From Bathynomus jamesi (taxonomy: Eukaryota > Arthropoda > Malacostraca > Isopoda > Cirolanidae), in assembly GCA_023014485.1 (NCBI GenBank), contig JAJOZX010000088.1, positions 1,595,001-1,659,000 of the forward strand: a stretch of DNA of 64,000 bases. The letters run 5' to 3'. The position numbers and the translations under genes were made by a program. The notes below the pieces were generated by a model, which ran no database searches, had not been told where the DNA came from, and saw only the letters and a program-made list of their open reading frames with translations. Of this stretch, positions 20,183-32,019 are shown piece after piece. The number at the start of each line of letters is the position of its first letter. Position 1 is the stretch's first letter.

Positions 20183-20740
20183 TTAACCTTTTAAATATGC
20201 ATCCAGCTCTAAACCATTCTCGCCTTGTTCATTCCTACATTCGATAAATCCGTCGAGCAGAGCGGTGTATGCGTATTCAAGAACCGTGCCAAAATAAATC
20301 ATATCCGTAACACGAGCGTCTAATATAGGCTTCAGCTTGCGGAATCCGACGATTTCAAACATTCTGTCGAGGATGAAACGGTTTCGCGTAGGGACAAGAA
20401 CGTTATTATCAGATGCATTCTTCCACATCAGTCGTATATCAATGCATGGTTGATCGTTATTTATACACAACGTGCAAACAACGGCATACGAGGGGGCGTC
20501 ACTAATCTGCTCTCTTCTTGTACCTACACCTGCAGGTATTTTATGACGGTCCTCTCCCCACTTCTTAACTATCACGAAGACTGTATTCATCTCCTCAACA
20601 CCTAAATAAATAACATTACGTTTGCTTGCTTGCCTGCAAATCGTTTCAATTACATAGTTAATGGTGCCGGTTTCATGCTTGAACACGTGCAATGACTTCG
20701 TCACGGACACATCGTACGAGGCGTTGAGAATGCTTCTCAA
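20183..20740 (-). CDS. Polinton orphan protein, 185 aa
   Basis: An open 185-codon frame on the minus strand. Segments such as VIYLGVEEMNTVFVIVKKWG and DQPCIDIRLMWKN suggest a mixed alpha/beta soluble protein. No catalytic motif was identified. It lies in the leftward gene group between the 118-aa gene and the polymerase. The ATG at 20740 is the first in frame. The upstream sequence (20750-21190) holds no convincing gene, so the frame may be 5'-truncated. Confidence 0.5.
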   Translation of the reverse strand: MRSILNASYDVSVTKSLHVFKHETGTINYVIETICRQASKRNVIYLGVEEMNTVFVIVKKWGEDRHKIPAGVGTRREQISDAPSYAVVCTLCINNDQPCIDIRLMWKNASDNNVLVPTRNRFILDRMFEIVGFRKLKPILDARVTDMIYFGTVLEYAYTALLDGFIECRNEQGENGLELDAYLKG

Positions 20741-21571
20741 AGAAAGTTACATCGTATTCACACGACTAGTCGGTTCAAGCTCTGAGATGACTATGAGCCA
20801 CAGGTGGACGGATCGGCTCGACGGGCGGAGTGAGTCACGCTGGTGAAACGTGTACGGGTTTGTTCGAAGTTGTGTTTCGGAGGGGTGAGGTACACGGGTG
20901 GTTGGCTCGCTGGGGTGAGCGCGTCACACTGCTAAAGCGTGTACAGGCTTGTTCGAACACTTCTGCTCTTGGACAAACAGAATTTTCCACTACATGAAAC
21001 AATACCGGATTTAATGTTTTATCACTCACCAGACGTTCATTTCCACAAACTAAACATCCTCACAATCCGGTGCACTATTTGAGAGAAACATATACCCATA
21101 TTTATCCTTTTTGTTTAACAAGCGATACTTTTCCCTAAAGTCTGTTAAAAACTCACACAGCCCAATATCCACACCTCACTACAAACCTCGTCATGATATA
21201 TTGGGTGTTCCAAAAGTCATCACCCCATTTGTTTTGCTTATAACTTTTGAACCAATAAAACAACAAATACTGTAGAAAGTGGGAATAATTTATTTTATTT
21301 AGAATTATGTTAGAATTATGTTGTGGTGTGTAGTGTTCCATCTTCAAATTATTGGGGTTGGTCTTCTACAATCCGGAATTTTTTTTTTAAAAAACAATAA
21401 TTAAATTAAGGTTACAGCTACTTTAGATGGGGTGATAACTTCTGGAACACCCTATATATTAATATAGTGGTAAAAATACTTAAGATTCTCCATGATGAAA
21501 AGATTTACATTCTCAACCTTAGGGTATGAGTAGTCGGTATGATGTAACATGACATAATATCGCTTGTCACA
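20741..21571. other. Polinton spacer with a MITE
   Basis: 20741-21200 is moderately GC-rich, with repeated CGTGTAC.GG.TTGTTCGAA segments (20847-20880 and 20938-20960), but no clear gene. 21203-21452 is a MITE. 21453-21571 shows nothing. Confidence 0.5.
21203..21452. mobile_element. Mariner-type MITE
   Basis: The ends GGGTGTTCCAAAAGTCATCA and, in complement, GGGTGTTCCAGAAGTTATCA are separated by ~200 AT-rich bp and flanked by TATA/TATATA. There is no coding capacity. It inserted into the Polinton after the element was resident. Confidence 0.75.
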
Positions 21572-21895
21572 TCACTTATCAAGAAGACTCACTATCCATA
21601 ACCGTTGCCTATCTTCTGAACATGTTGCTTCTTCTACTTCGCGGTATATGTGAGCCTTTATAAAGGTTACGTCTACAACATACTTTAATACATCGTTTGT
21701 ACTACGAAATCCTACAATGCTCTCGCCAGAATACCCGTAGAGTATTTGAACATCTTGGTCCTTCGCACGGCTCAATGTAGCCTTAAATGTATCAAAGGAG
21801 GGGGGAATAGGGAGTTTTGCAGTATCCACCACATCTTGCCACTTTGCCGAATACCACTTCATAAACGTTGAACACGCAATATTAAAGGTAGCCAT
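21572..21895 (-). CDS. Polinton orphan protein, 107 aa
   Basis: Minus-strand frame of 107 codons, starting MATFNIACSTFMKWYSAKW, with ILYGYSGESIVGFRSTNDVL in the middle. No recognised domain. It lies 250 bp beyond the 3' end of the polymerase gene in the same orientation, so it is probably an accessory Polinton gene. Confidence 0.5.
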   Translation of the reverse strand: MATFNIACSTFMKWYSAKWQDVVDTAKLPIPPSFDTFKATLSRAKDQDVQILYGYSGESIVGFRSTNDVLKYVVDVTFIKAHIYREVEEATCSEDRQRLWIVSLLDK

Positions 21896-23455
21896 TACTA
21901 TTTTTCGTCTACGCGGGAGAATACATGTCTGAGCTCAAGGGTATGCAGAGGTCAACTGAGCACGCTGGGATACAGATATGCTGAGGTATTGGCAGGAGTC
22001 ACGTGACCGATCTTACAGTGGGTGGAGGTTAGCTTTTTACTGTACACCCACGCACGCACGCAAAGGAGAAAATGAAACCTTAATTGAAGCAAATATACGT
22101 GATAAATGAACATATCGTTAACAATAAAAATATATATAAATACAATCAAGGATTAAGGTAACCAAAGGGTACGGTATCATATTTAGCAGGCACCTGGTAA
22201 CGCTTCCTATAGGTCTTACGGCATACCTTCGTGCCCCTAAGTTCCTTCACGCACCCCAGTTTCTGCGCCCGAAAATTGTGCGTCCCTCAGTCAGTTGGGG
22301 TGGCTGGTCACCCTCATCTTCCAAGCACACTAGATCTTTCAACGAATCAAAGTTAACGACTCAACGGTTCGCATGGTTAAGCGTGATACCCTTAGCCTTC
22401 ACGATATACTTCATATCATCCCCCACCCTCACCCGTACCCCATAGGTTTTTGGCCCTGTTGACACAAACGAGTCTGCGTATGTACCATCACCACACTCAT
22501 CCTTGATCTCATCAGTTAGCTCTCCGAGGAATTCCTCAATAGCAGGCATGTATTCACCCTCCTTCGCTGTGAATATCACGCTATCTGTGTCAGCGTACAG
22601 CACCCTCCGTCCAAAAGAGTGCAGTAGACCCCAAAGTTTGATGCAGACGTAAGCCGTTGTGAAGCTGGCTACAGGTATGTTTGTAACCGTGAGGTATCTG
22701 TGGCCAATTCGGTGATGTTGTACTTTATTATGTAAGTATTACCTACATTCACGATCTCCATAACCTCTTTATCGGGAGCGTTGGCATAATCCCAGACTTC
22801 ACTATAACTTTGTGCCAAATGAACGTTCCCTTTGCCGGTATTCTGTGCAAATTTCCACCAAAGACTGTTTAGGTACAACTTTGCACTAAAGCGCTTGCCA
22901 GGATTCTTAACAATTTAGGGTCGGTCAAGCTGTATACCTTCATGAACACGGTAACGCTGAATATAAGCCGTTTTTTCATCTTCGTTATCAACCCCTCGCG
23001 GATATCCTGATGCTTCTACTTTAGCCTTCAAAAAGACGTTTATATATGGTGTGAAAAGGTTGGGTAGCTTCTGAAACCTCCACACCTCCTGTATCTTCAA
23101 TATTCTCAGTGATGGGCATCGATACATGAAAATCGCTAAAGCGATACCGATACATCGATACATGAAGAACGTCTTAGGCGATACCGATACGCCGATACTT
23201 TCTAGATGTCTTAAGCGGTACCGATACTGATACATGCATCGCCGATACATGTATCGCCGGTACATTTTTATAATTATTCATTTAATATGTAGGTATTAGA
23301 TATTATTGTTTATACTAGTAATTTGTACGCACTGTAAGTAAAATCAACGACATTTTAATGGGTTTTATAGATGTGAATAAAAACAATTGCTTTATTTAAT
23401 GAAAGTGTTTTAATTTTGTAGGATACATGAATGACTGAAAATATGACACTAACAA

Positions 23456-24291
23456 TTAAAAGTAATTACTATTACCCTTCAAAAATACCAGCTGGCTAAA
23501 CATCTGGTCAGACAGTCTATTCCTTTTTGGAGCGTGAATGTGACCAGCCAAACTAAACAACCGTTCTACAGGAGCAGAGGATGGTAGTGGTGTGCTATAC
23601 TTCAGGAAGACCCGTAGAATTCCTGGGTACTGCCTCAGAGATTGGAGAGAATGACTTCCGTCACCCAGATACTGTAAAACTTCCATCTCAGTGGAATCTT
23701 GGGTTGCAGAGACATTAGTGGAAGCAGACTCATAACAGAAGAAATCATCTGCACTTCCGTCAGATGCAGCATCACTTAGTTGTTGCTGGGGGGTCTGCTC
23801 GCTGAGGCTCTTAACAGCATTAACCAACATTTCTTGAACCCTCTTTTTGACAATGTTAGTATTAAATTTGCCTTTTATTGTCATCCACTTTAACTTGAAC
23901 AGAGGATTTGAAGACGATGCCAGTATTGCTGCTTTATGTACACTCATGCGACGCATCAAGGCACAGAAACTTTTCAAACCGCTTAATGAACCCTACTGTG
24001 ACTGCATTGAGAAGTGGCTGACAATGACGCAATGCCTCCGAATTCAAACGCTCTAGCTTCTTCCCTACAGCTAACAATGTCGGAAGCAGGCAACCGTAAA
24101 AACATTCTTTGTCGGACTGCAACCTATCAAGTGCTGTTGCAATGGGTTGTAGTACGGTTAGGTATTCCTGGAGAAAATCAAGCTCATTTTCACGAAATGT
24201 TGGCAGTCCTAGTTTTTTCATTGTTTCATTTAGGACACTTTTATGCTTCAACAGAACTGATAAACTGTCGAACAAGGAGTTCCATCTTGTG
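23456..24291 (-). pseudogene. hAT transposase, C-terminal half
   Basis: Minus strand: TRWNSLFDSLSVLLKH near 24280 (typical of the hAT core), then LQPIATALDRLQSDKECFYG, one frameshift near 23950, and the hAT C-terminal dimerisation region SSAPVERLFSLAG with KRNRLSDQMFSQLVFLKGN. The zinc-finger BED domain and the first catalytic residues are missing. They lay where the foldback and the right end now meet. Confidence 0.88.
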
Positions 24292-24303
24292 ACGCATGGT
24301 AAT

Positions 24304-24890
24304 TAGGGTGGATCGATTTTACATTTTTTTCGATTTCCATATTCTAATAGAGAAAAAAACTTGCGCATGCATGAGAAAATAGCCTCTGCAAAATCGTAGC
24401 TTAATAGGGAATCATCTTCTGCCCCCGGCAGAGTGATAAAATTCATATTTTAGTAGTCAAAAACGTATTTTAAACCCTAGCCTAGAGTCATAAAATTTTG
24501 CGTGTGTGTTATTTCATGCCTAAGCAACGATATAAATGCTATGGGAAATATATAAATGCATTATTTAAGACAAAGAGCCGATCTGAAAATATGTATAATA
24601 TACATATTTTCAGATCGGCTCTCTGTCTTAAATAAAGCATTTATATATTTCCCATAGCATTTATATCGTTGCTTAGGCATGAAATAACACACGCAAAATT
24701 TTATGACTCTAGGCTAGGGTTTAAAATACGTTTTTGACTTCTAAAATATGATTTTCATCGCTCTGCCGGGGGCAGAAGATGATTACCTATTAAGCTAAGA
24801 TTTTGCAGAGGCTATTTTCTCATGCATGCGCAAGTTTTTGTCTCTATTAGAATATGGAAATCGAAAGAAATGTAAAATCGATCCACCCTA
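24304..24890. mobile_element. 587-bp hAT-type foldback MITE inside the hAT
   Basis: Near-perfect palindrome from TAGGGTGGATCGATTTTACA to its complement. Arms of ~290 bp meet at about 24597. The 8-bp ATGGTAAT is duplicated on both sides (24296-24303, 24891-24898). The TAGGG terminus and 8-bp target fit hAT mobilisation. The arms have no coding frame. Confidence 0.92.
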
Positions 24891-27800
24891 ATGGTAATGT
24901 CAACTGACATTTTAGAGTTTCCTGGATTATTTCGGCTAATTTCGGTTAATTAATCTCAATAACACAAGTACAAACGTGTTTAAACGTTGTGCCGTACTGT
25001 GTGACGTGACCAGTAGAGTAGTACTCTCATTAAATAAATATTTAATAATATTATTATTTATGTATATTCATAAATATAACTCAGTAGTGTCATATTATAA
25101 CATCTATTTAAATATTTAAAAATTCTTATTAATGTATCGATGTATCGAAGTATCGATTTTTTTCGATACATTTAAGAAAATTAACCTTAGCGATACCGAT
25201 AAATCGATACTTTTGTCAAGTAGCTAAAGCGATACCGATACCGATACAAAAGTATCGATCGATACGTATCGGCGATACATGTATCTAGATACTGCCCATC
25301 ACTAAATATTCTATACCCATGGCGAACGGCTATGGCCAGCTCAGGGCTTGTATATACACCTCTGATCTTACGCTGGTTGGTTGTATAGTTACAATCACCG
25401 CTGTTCTCCTCTGCACACTTCACGCACAGGGGAAACATGAGCTTGTGATCTGTTACGACGGGTAAGATCGGCATCCATAAATCGCGAAGGGGGAGCACGT
25501 CTACGAAAGAGAGTCCAAAGTAGCGCTCATTCAAGTTAGCTGAAAACGCCTCGATGGTTGGTATGGTGGGCCCCACCATTTTTTCAGGTGCACCTACGGG
25601 GTACGGATTGTTCTTCATCACGTAGGGGTATAAAGAGCAGAAGTCGTAGTAGTGGAGTTTCACGCCCTTCCGTAGGCGGAAAGTATAGCATGAATGGGTT
25701 TGTACGCCCTCCAAACAAGCTGTCACCAAATTTGAGGGGGGTCCAGCACCATTCAACGTTTAATGGCCCTTATTTATTCACAGTACTGGGCATCTGTTTC
25801 CATCCGTGCATCATACTCATGCTCCCACACGATTTTGTGAGTGAACTGGGAGCCTATAAGTTGATCACGGTTACGGGTCCATGCGAGGCTGTCGGTGGGG
25901 GATCTTCCATAAAGGTCCCCTGTGACGGCACATTCAGCGGGCGGGCATCCATGCCACCAGCAGCCGTTAAAGGAATACACAGTCTTCTCACCATTGGCTG
26001 GATCCTCACTTAGGCCATCAACCCAAAACACACGACCATTGACCTTAACGAGTACTTCACCCGTGTTGCGGACATGTTTTATGTATACCCCAGTCTGTTG
26101 CTGTAGGTGTATGAGCCAGTAAATAGCCTTGTGCCCATAACTGCGGGGGTTGTTTCTGTGAATGATTGATAAGGTGTCGTTAGGCATGAGGTTATTCTTG
26201 AACACTGTAAAACATAATGAGGTGATCGTGGTCGCGACTTGCAGCGGATCGCATTTGAAACGGGCTATGTACATCCTTCTAAATGCTTGAAAGCATCCTC
26301 TAAGAACACGTACGTCATTCACGCAATAACGTTCACATTCATCGGCTATATTGTATGGATTAGCTTCATTAAAACTGTTGTAGTAGCGGTCAAAATCTTC
26401 ACGCTCACTATCACTCATGTTGGTGTAGTTAAAGTAATGTTTGGGTGGAGGTAGTCCTACTTAATTAAAAGTTTCGCTAGTGAGGAATGTGTAAGGGAAA
26501 TACCCTTTTGAAACTTCAGCGGCTACGCTCATGACCTTGGGCAGCTTTGCTAATTTGCAAGGTGTGAACAGCAGGGTGTCTTTAAACTGTACATTACCTT
26601 TTATCTGCATCGGTATTAGTTTGTTGCCTCTTTTCAAGGGATCACCTGTAAATATCGCAGACGACTCGTGTTCAAGCAGCTCTTTATAAAGGAACTGTGT
26701 GTCAAATTTCGCCCCGTTATGGGCAAGAATATACAGTCATTTTTTTAACTTGTCCGCTAATTTGACAATGTAGGATACAAAGAGTTTCATATGGCTGCCG
26801 TGTGCATTCATTTTAAAAACGTTTGTCCGTTTTCCACATTTGTGGTACTCATCACACTCGATCTTCATGCATTTATCACAGATAGTCTGACTTACGAGTG
26901 AATGTGGAATAACCTCTTTGGTTTCAGCGTTCGTGTAAGTTTCTATATCGTAGTACACGGTTATACAAGGGCTATTTTTAGGCTTAGCATCTTTCATATA
27001 ACATACATGCTTCACTCCATCCGCCTTATATTTTTCATGACATGCAGAACAGTGAATTTCATCGCATTTATGTTTGAAATTCCCCCAATTATCCACCATG
27101 TGAAACATAGCACTTACAAATCCTCATTTTCCTGCAAGTGCCATTTGATTTATGGAGTTCAAAGCGATTATTATTAAAAAATGTACGTCTACACACATTA
27201 CATTCCCTCTGCTCGGTTTCAACTACACGACTTTCACATTTGGGGCTTTTACACTGCTCACAAACCATGTAGCAGTCCTTACAATGTTTCATCATATCAT
27301 CAGCAAAATCGAGACAACCCTTACACAAATCATGATGCTTCTATATTTTCGACTTTTATTATAACTGGCGTAGAGAGCCCTTATGTTACGAATGGGGAGA
27401 TACGATATTCATGACAATCCTAAAAAAAGTAGAGGTCTTGTACGATCTCTCACGCTGCTTTTAAAAACATACACAGTCCTACGACGATTATCCGTTCCAA
27501 ATACGACTATACGTGCATTCATTTCCTGCTCGGCCCTTCTCAGTTCTTCAGGACCCATATTACACTCAAACTCAAGCTTACAATCTGAAGCCAGTTTACG
27601 GGCACGCTGCGCAACCGTAGGCAGCCAAATTTTTGGCGTCCATGTATTTAGCACAGTGAACATATGAGCTAAGACTATTGCCGTAAAGCCACAACCACGA
27701 TCGACGTTTAAATGCTTTCTGTAAATAACCGGAGAATTGAAATTAAGAGTATAAGGTGTGACACTATGACCCGCAACTCGGAATATCAATATCTACCATG

Positions 27801-28051
27801 AAGTTATCCATATTGAAGGATGTACCACTTTGAGAGGCTTGCATTATACGGCCCAAGATATATTCTATGGCTACAGCCGCCAAATGTCTGAACGGTATTC
27901 CTACCCAAAAATCGTCCCCCTCATCTGACTCAAACCTGAAGGGTAACCTCGTCCGGACTTCACGTTCGTCAAGGTTCTGAAGGGCAAACTCCACAATACG
28001 TTCAACTACGCGCGCGCCGCAGTCCGTTGGAATACAGGGATCCAGGGTCAA

Positions 28052-28535
28052 CCCTGACCTCGTACCGATTTCTAGTCAGGGCAGGGGTGGGGGATAGCGG
28101 TGCGCACCAACTCGAATGTTATACCATCCTCCACAGTATGAGAAGCTGCTGTGGAGGAAGTACCCGAAACTGAACGATGGGGCATATTTGAGGAAGGTAC
28201 TGTTGCGGGGGGTTGTGCCGTAAGACGTAGAGGGTTGGAGCTCTTTTACTGGTGGTCTAACAACCGGCGCAATCCTGGCACGCTTTATACCTGACGTCGA
28301 GGGCTCTTCATCATGCTTCCCTTTGAATTGTCGCATGCTATAGGTGTCGTTGGTAAGGATTCGTCAGCGGGGAAGGGTTCTGTAGCTGCACGGTCATCGG
28401 GTTCGTCTGTGATATCGATGATGGGGGGCTGTACATCGTCGTCATTCACGGTTCTGTGGAAGAAGAAAAACAAAATATAAGGAACAGCACTCAAAATTTG
28501 TAATATTTTGTAAATGACCCACTTAGGGGTGTGAC
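28052..28535 (-). other. Divergent intergenic region / possible polymerase N-terminus
   Basis: On the minus strand two overlapping frames carry acidic and Pro/Ser-rich sequence (DITDEPDDRAATEPFPADES; EEPSTSGIKRARIAPVVRPP). This resembles the disordered start of Polinton polymerases, probably frameshifted near 28320. The leftward and rightward gene groups diverge here, so promoters for both should lie around 28450-28535. No TATA box is obvious. Confidence 0.45.
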
Positions 28536-29171
28536 GTGTTAGAGATGGAATCTGTAGAAAAATTCAGGTTCACAAGCCCCTCCACATGTATTATATTTGG
28601 CCCTACAGGATGTGGAAAAACTGTATTTATGCTTAAAATCATTAAAGATAAGGGGGAGATGTTCTCAAAATTTGTGCATAAAGTAATATGGTGCTATTCG
28701 ACGTATCAGTCAGTGTTCAACGAGTACCAAGATGAAATTTTTTCCACAAGGGTGTATATGACGTTAATTCGTTAAAAGGTAATGAGCATACAGTTATTGT
28801 AATCCACGATCTGATGTTGGAAATGGATAAAACGTTTGCCGAGACATTTACAGTTTTCCCACCATCTTAACATAAGCGTATTCTTCATCAACCAGAATCT
28901 ATTTTTCAAAAATAGATACATGCGCGATGTGTCGCTAAATACACAATATCTAGTCTTATTCGCACAACGTAGAGATGTGTCACAAATTGGGGTATTAGCC
29001 AATCAAATGTTCCCGAATCAACGTAAGGAGTTTTTGGAGGTTTATAAAGAAGCCACAAGTCAGCGTTATGGATATTTGCTTTGTGACCTTCACCCGCGAA
29101 ACACGTTTAGGGTGCTTCTAAGAACGAATATATTCCCAAACGAACCTGAAACGGTGTATATTCCAGAATGA
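28536..29171 (+). pseudogene. FtsK/HerA-type packaging ATPase (Polinton), frameshifted
   Basis: The first block has Walker A in FGPTGCGKTVFMLKII (28590-28640). A Walker-B-like VIVIHDLM lies near 28800, and the C-terminal block includes FINQNLFFKNRYMRD and LVLFAQRRDVSQIGVLANQ. These belong to the genome-packaging ATPase shared by Polintons and adenovirus-like or giant-virus relatives. Frame changes near 28755 and 28865 break the gene. The stop at 29169-29171 overlaps the next start. Confidence 0.85.
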
Positions 29172-29490
29172 CAAATAGGCTGAAGAAATATCGTGAATTA
29201 ATAAAAATCTATCAACGATTGCCCCGGGCACTGCAACAGATGTTTGTTAAAAATATCGACTCCGACTTTTTAAAATGCATCTGTGAAATCTGTCTTAATG
29301 TTATAAAATGTAATGTGCCAATGAAACCCCTCAGAAGGCTCGCTTACGTCGTTACAAGAACATAATACGAGCGCTCGCTCATAAAAGTCAAACTGTGGGT
29401 AAGAAAAAGCGAATTATTGTACAAAGAGGAGGATCATTCCTACCCATCTTATTTTCAGTTTTGGGTCCTTTACTGACTAGATTAATATAA
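29168..29490 (+). pseudogene. Small basic Polinton protein, frameshifted
   Basis: The start ATG overlaps the ATPase stop. The first part reads MTNRLKKYRELIKIYQRLP and FLKCICEICLNVIKCNVPM. After a frame change near 29345 come ALAHKSQTVGKKKRIIVQRG and a hydrophobic FLPILFSVLGPLLTRLI. A basic stretch followed by a hydrophobic C-terminus is a recurring small Polinton ORF. It may be a virion-associated or DNA-condensing protein; function unproven. Confidence 0.6.
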
Positions 29491-30239
29491 TGAAGAAGGT
29501 GGTAGTGATTCCGCACGAGGCGTATGCTTCATTGCAAAGTTCAAAGATTCCAGACACGGCTCTAGAACCCCGCAAAAGTAGGCTTAAAAGAATGGAAAGC
29601 GAGTTGCTAGCCCTATTAAAGAGTGAAAAGTCACCTGATGAGAAAAGGATCTTGTACCAAGAGGCTTTGCAGAAATTTCTTCATGAGTACCAAGATTATA
29701 AGAATCCGACAGAGCTCCCCGTGGTTATTAGGCACAGCGCGAGTAGCGCTGAGCATGGCGGAACAGGACCTCGGCCCGACGTTAGAGATGACCAACCAAA
29801 GAACAACGGAACACAACACATCGAACATGTGTTAAAAAACAGTCTCCCACATACAGTGAGGAATAAATGCTTAAGTCTTTATAATCTATTGAGTGAGGAC
29901 CCCATCATACAGTGGGCCGATACAGGCGAGGTCATTGTTGAATGAACAAGGATGCAAGGATCCAACATCGTTGACATTGTTCATGATCTGGTGAAAAAGT
30001 GGGACAGGCCTTCACCAACAGGATGGGAGCATATTAAAGCAAGGCTACAACAAATAAATGTCCCCAAAACATTGATAGGTAATCTGAATAGGTTAAAAGA
30101 CCTGGATCAAGTCTCGCATATGTCACAACTGGGCACGCCATCGCCCCCAGCAGCAGCGTCTCTGAAGAAGAGAAAGAAGAGAACAAATGGCCAACCTTAT
30201 CCACGTGTCTCTAAAATACGCAAATGGCTAACATATTAA
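29490..30239 (+). pseudogene. Conserved Polinton protein (~249 codons) with one TGA
   Basis: The ATG shares its A with the preceding TAA (TAATG). The start MKKVVVIPHEAY is followed by a charged coiled region (MESELLALLKSEKSPDEKR) and a C-terminal block with GSNIVDIVHDLVKKW and PTGWEHIKARLQQINVP. I recognise the pattern as a common Polinton ORF of unknown role. The only lesion is an in-frame TGA at 29943-29945. A Lys/Arg tail precedes the stop, and its last bases overlap the integrase start. Confidence 0.7.
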
Positions 30240-31669
30240 GTAAACGCTATTATGACATTTCTAACCCCGCTTCCTATGGTGGCGTTAATTGACTGTACAG
30301 AGGTGTTTACGGAGTAGGGGAAAAAGATGTTGAGCGGTTTTTGCGGGAGCGTGATGTTTATACACTTCATAAACCGGTGAGAAAAAGGTTAAAACGGTCA
30401 AGACAACAGCTGCTTCGATTGACTCTACCGCTACATCCTATTCATAACACAGGTCAACAAAAAAACATTTTTTTTTCGTTGCCAACGAAATTCGTACGAA
30501 TTTAGGGTATTTTGGGGTTGCTGAATTCCAAAATGAAAGTAGTTTTTCCGATTTGGCTCTAGTTCTTGAGATAATGAATACCCTCAATTAATAGGAAACG
30601 TAACCATAACGCGTGCATATGGGAAACTACCGGAACATTCTAGATGGTGAGACCGAATAAAATGCCATTATGTATTTCATGTGTTTACTTTTGTATGATT
30701 TGAGACAATTTCAATGCGATTTGTAAGTAGGCTCCGCCTGAACATTAAATTTTTTGCATTTTTACGTGTTTCAATGGGGTACCAATTATCTCATAAATTA
30801 GAGCCAATCTAGCAAAACCGATGTCATATTCGGAATCAGCACCACAAAGTTACCCCAAAATCACTCTAATATGATTGGCAATAAAATGAGTGTTGACCAG
30901 TGTAATAGATGTATTCTCTAGATATCTGTGGGTAATTGCACTGAAAAAAAATCGCCTGAAACAGTTGCTAAAGCGACCAAAACGTTGATGTTAAAAGAAG
31001 AAAGGGTTCCTGGCTGTTTTTGTACGGATATGGGGAAAGAATTTATAGGTCGCGCTTTTCAGAACATGTTGACAGAGTTTAATATCAGTTACTACATTAG
31101 CAGTTCTATACATAAGGCCTCTTTAGCTGAAAGAGTTCAACGTACCGTAAAGGAACGCATGCATCGCTATTTTACGCATAACAACACATACAGATATATA
31201 AACGTTCTCGGGTCACTGGCATCATCATACAACCGTTCACACCACCGTACAATTGACACAACACCTAACGAATTTTTAGAAAGAGATGCGCTGCCAGAGG
31301 TAAGAGATGGAGCACCGCCACCGCAGTCTACACATTTCAAAATCAATGATTATGTAAGGCTATCACGTTTGGGAAATAAATTCGCGAAGGGATTTGAGCA
31401 AGGATGGACACGTGAGATTTTTAAAGTTCATGCTATGAGACCTAAAGGTGAGATAATGATGTATTACGTTGAAGATTTGAATGGGGAAGAGATCGCTGGA
31501 GACTTTTACCACGAGGAATTGCAGAAAGTCACATTTAATTTAGGAAAATGTGTGTTTAAAATTTAAAAAAATTTTAGGCAGCAAAAGTTCAGGAAAGAGA
31601 AAAATGTACCTGGTGAAATGGCTGGGTTACCCAGAAAGCTTCAACACCTATATAAAGCTACTGCAATAA
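30224..31669 (+). pseudogene. Retroviral-like integrase with chromodomain (Polinton), broken
   Basis: The ATG at 30224 begins MANILSKRYYDISNPASYGG. An N-terminal TLHKPVRKRLKR segment follows. After the inserted element come the catalytic core pieces: IDVFSRYLWV (first Asp), CTDMGKEF (second Asp) and KASLAERVQRTVKER (catalytic Glu). A frame change near 31563 leads to a chromodomain-like KMYLVKWLGYPESFN. Lesions: a TGA at about 30290, loss of roughly 35 residues before the core, the element at 30448-30902, and the terminal frameshift. It would insert the Polinton with a short target duplication. Confidence 0.88.
30448..30902. mobile_element. Non-autonomous CACTGG-type element with TAA duplication
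   Basis: The ends are CACAGGTCAACA (left) and, in complement, CACTGGTCAACA (right). Similarity continues through ...TTTTATTGCC-like sequence. TAA flanks both sides (30445-30447, 30903-30905). Removing it gives a continuous integrase reading through LFIIDVFSRYLW. The ends and 3-bp target resemble the CMC-like element at 5988-8473. Confidence 0.8.
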
Positions 31670-31683
31670 TGAAGCTTAAATAG

Positions 31684-31974
31684 TATGCAACATGCCCCCT
31701 AGCCACTTCTGTCACACTCCCGTCCTCCTCTTCTCTCTCTGTACATCCTAACAACACTCTGGCCAACTTTGTGACGGAACTCTACGGACCCATTGAATCG
31801 GAGCGTGATTCGTATGGGGTGGGTTTATGTGAACTTCAGTTAGTCTCCAAATTTTTAGCTCTTGAAAATGAACAAATCATTTTTCTGATCCTTAGAAGAA
31901 TCGATGAGTGCGAAAAAATAGACATAACCTTAAACGGTACCATGCGATCAGTCCTATTCGGTGAGGTACAGTAG
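31684..31974 (+). pseudogene. Polinton minor capsid candidate, N-terminal part
   Basis: The frame includes NNTLANFVTELYGPIESERD and YGVGLCELQLVSKF, then stops at 31972-31974. 'L.GPWEVGL.EI'-style sequence is typical of the start of a Polinton virion protein, thought to be penton-like. There is no ATG at a natural position. The rest of that protein probably continues at 32020. Confidence 0.5.
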
Positions 31975-32019
31975 TATAGCACAAATGTTTCGCTAGGAAT
32001 CGGCCATTATGATACAGCC

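Larger units (their letters stand above)
23107..25304 (-). mobile_element. hAT element inserted in the polymerase gene
   Basis: The terminal repeats are CAGTGATGGGC (left) and TAGTGATGGGC (right, in complement). The 8-bp target AATATTCT is duplicated exactly (23099-23106 and 25305-25312). Subterminal regions at both ends are packed with CGATACCGATA-type repeats. Removal reconnects the polymerase frame. Only the C-terminal half of the transposase remains, so it is a deleted copy. Confidence 0.92.
22146..28051 (-). pseudogene. Protein-primed DNA polymerase B (Polinton PolB), broken
   Basis: Reading the minus strand from about 28051: an N-terminal region (NLDEREVRTRLPFRFESDEG), a Cys-rich zinc-finger-like segment (27328-27100), exonuclease motif I (YYDIET, near 26965), exonuclease motif III (CERYCVNDVRVL, near 26335), and the FGGRTN segment near 25690. 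Polymerase motif A (YYDFCSLYP, near 25640) and motif C (YADTDSV, near 22595) follow. The C-terminal frame ends at 22146. It would replicate the element by protein priming. A hAT insertion splits it between motifs A and C. Frameshifts near 25660, 25760 and 22700, and stops near 22360 and 22250, make it non-functional. The N-terminus may extend to ~28490 through Pro/Ser-rich sequence. Confidence 0.85.
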
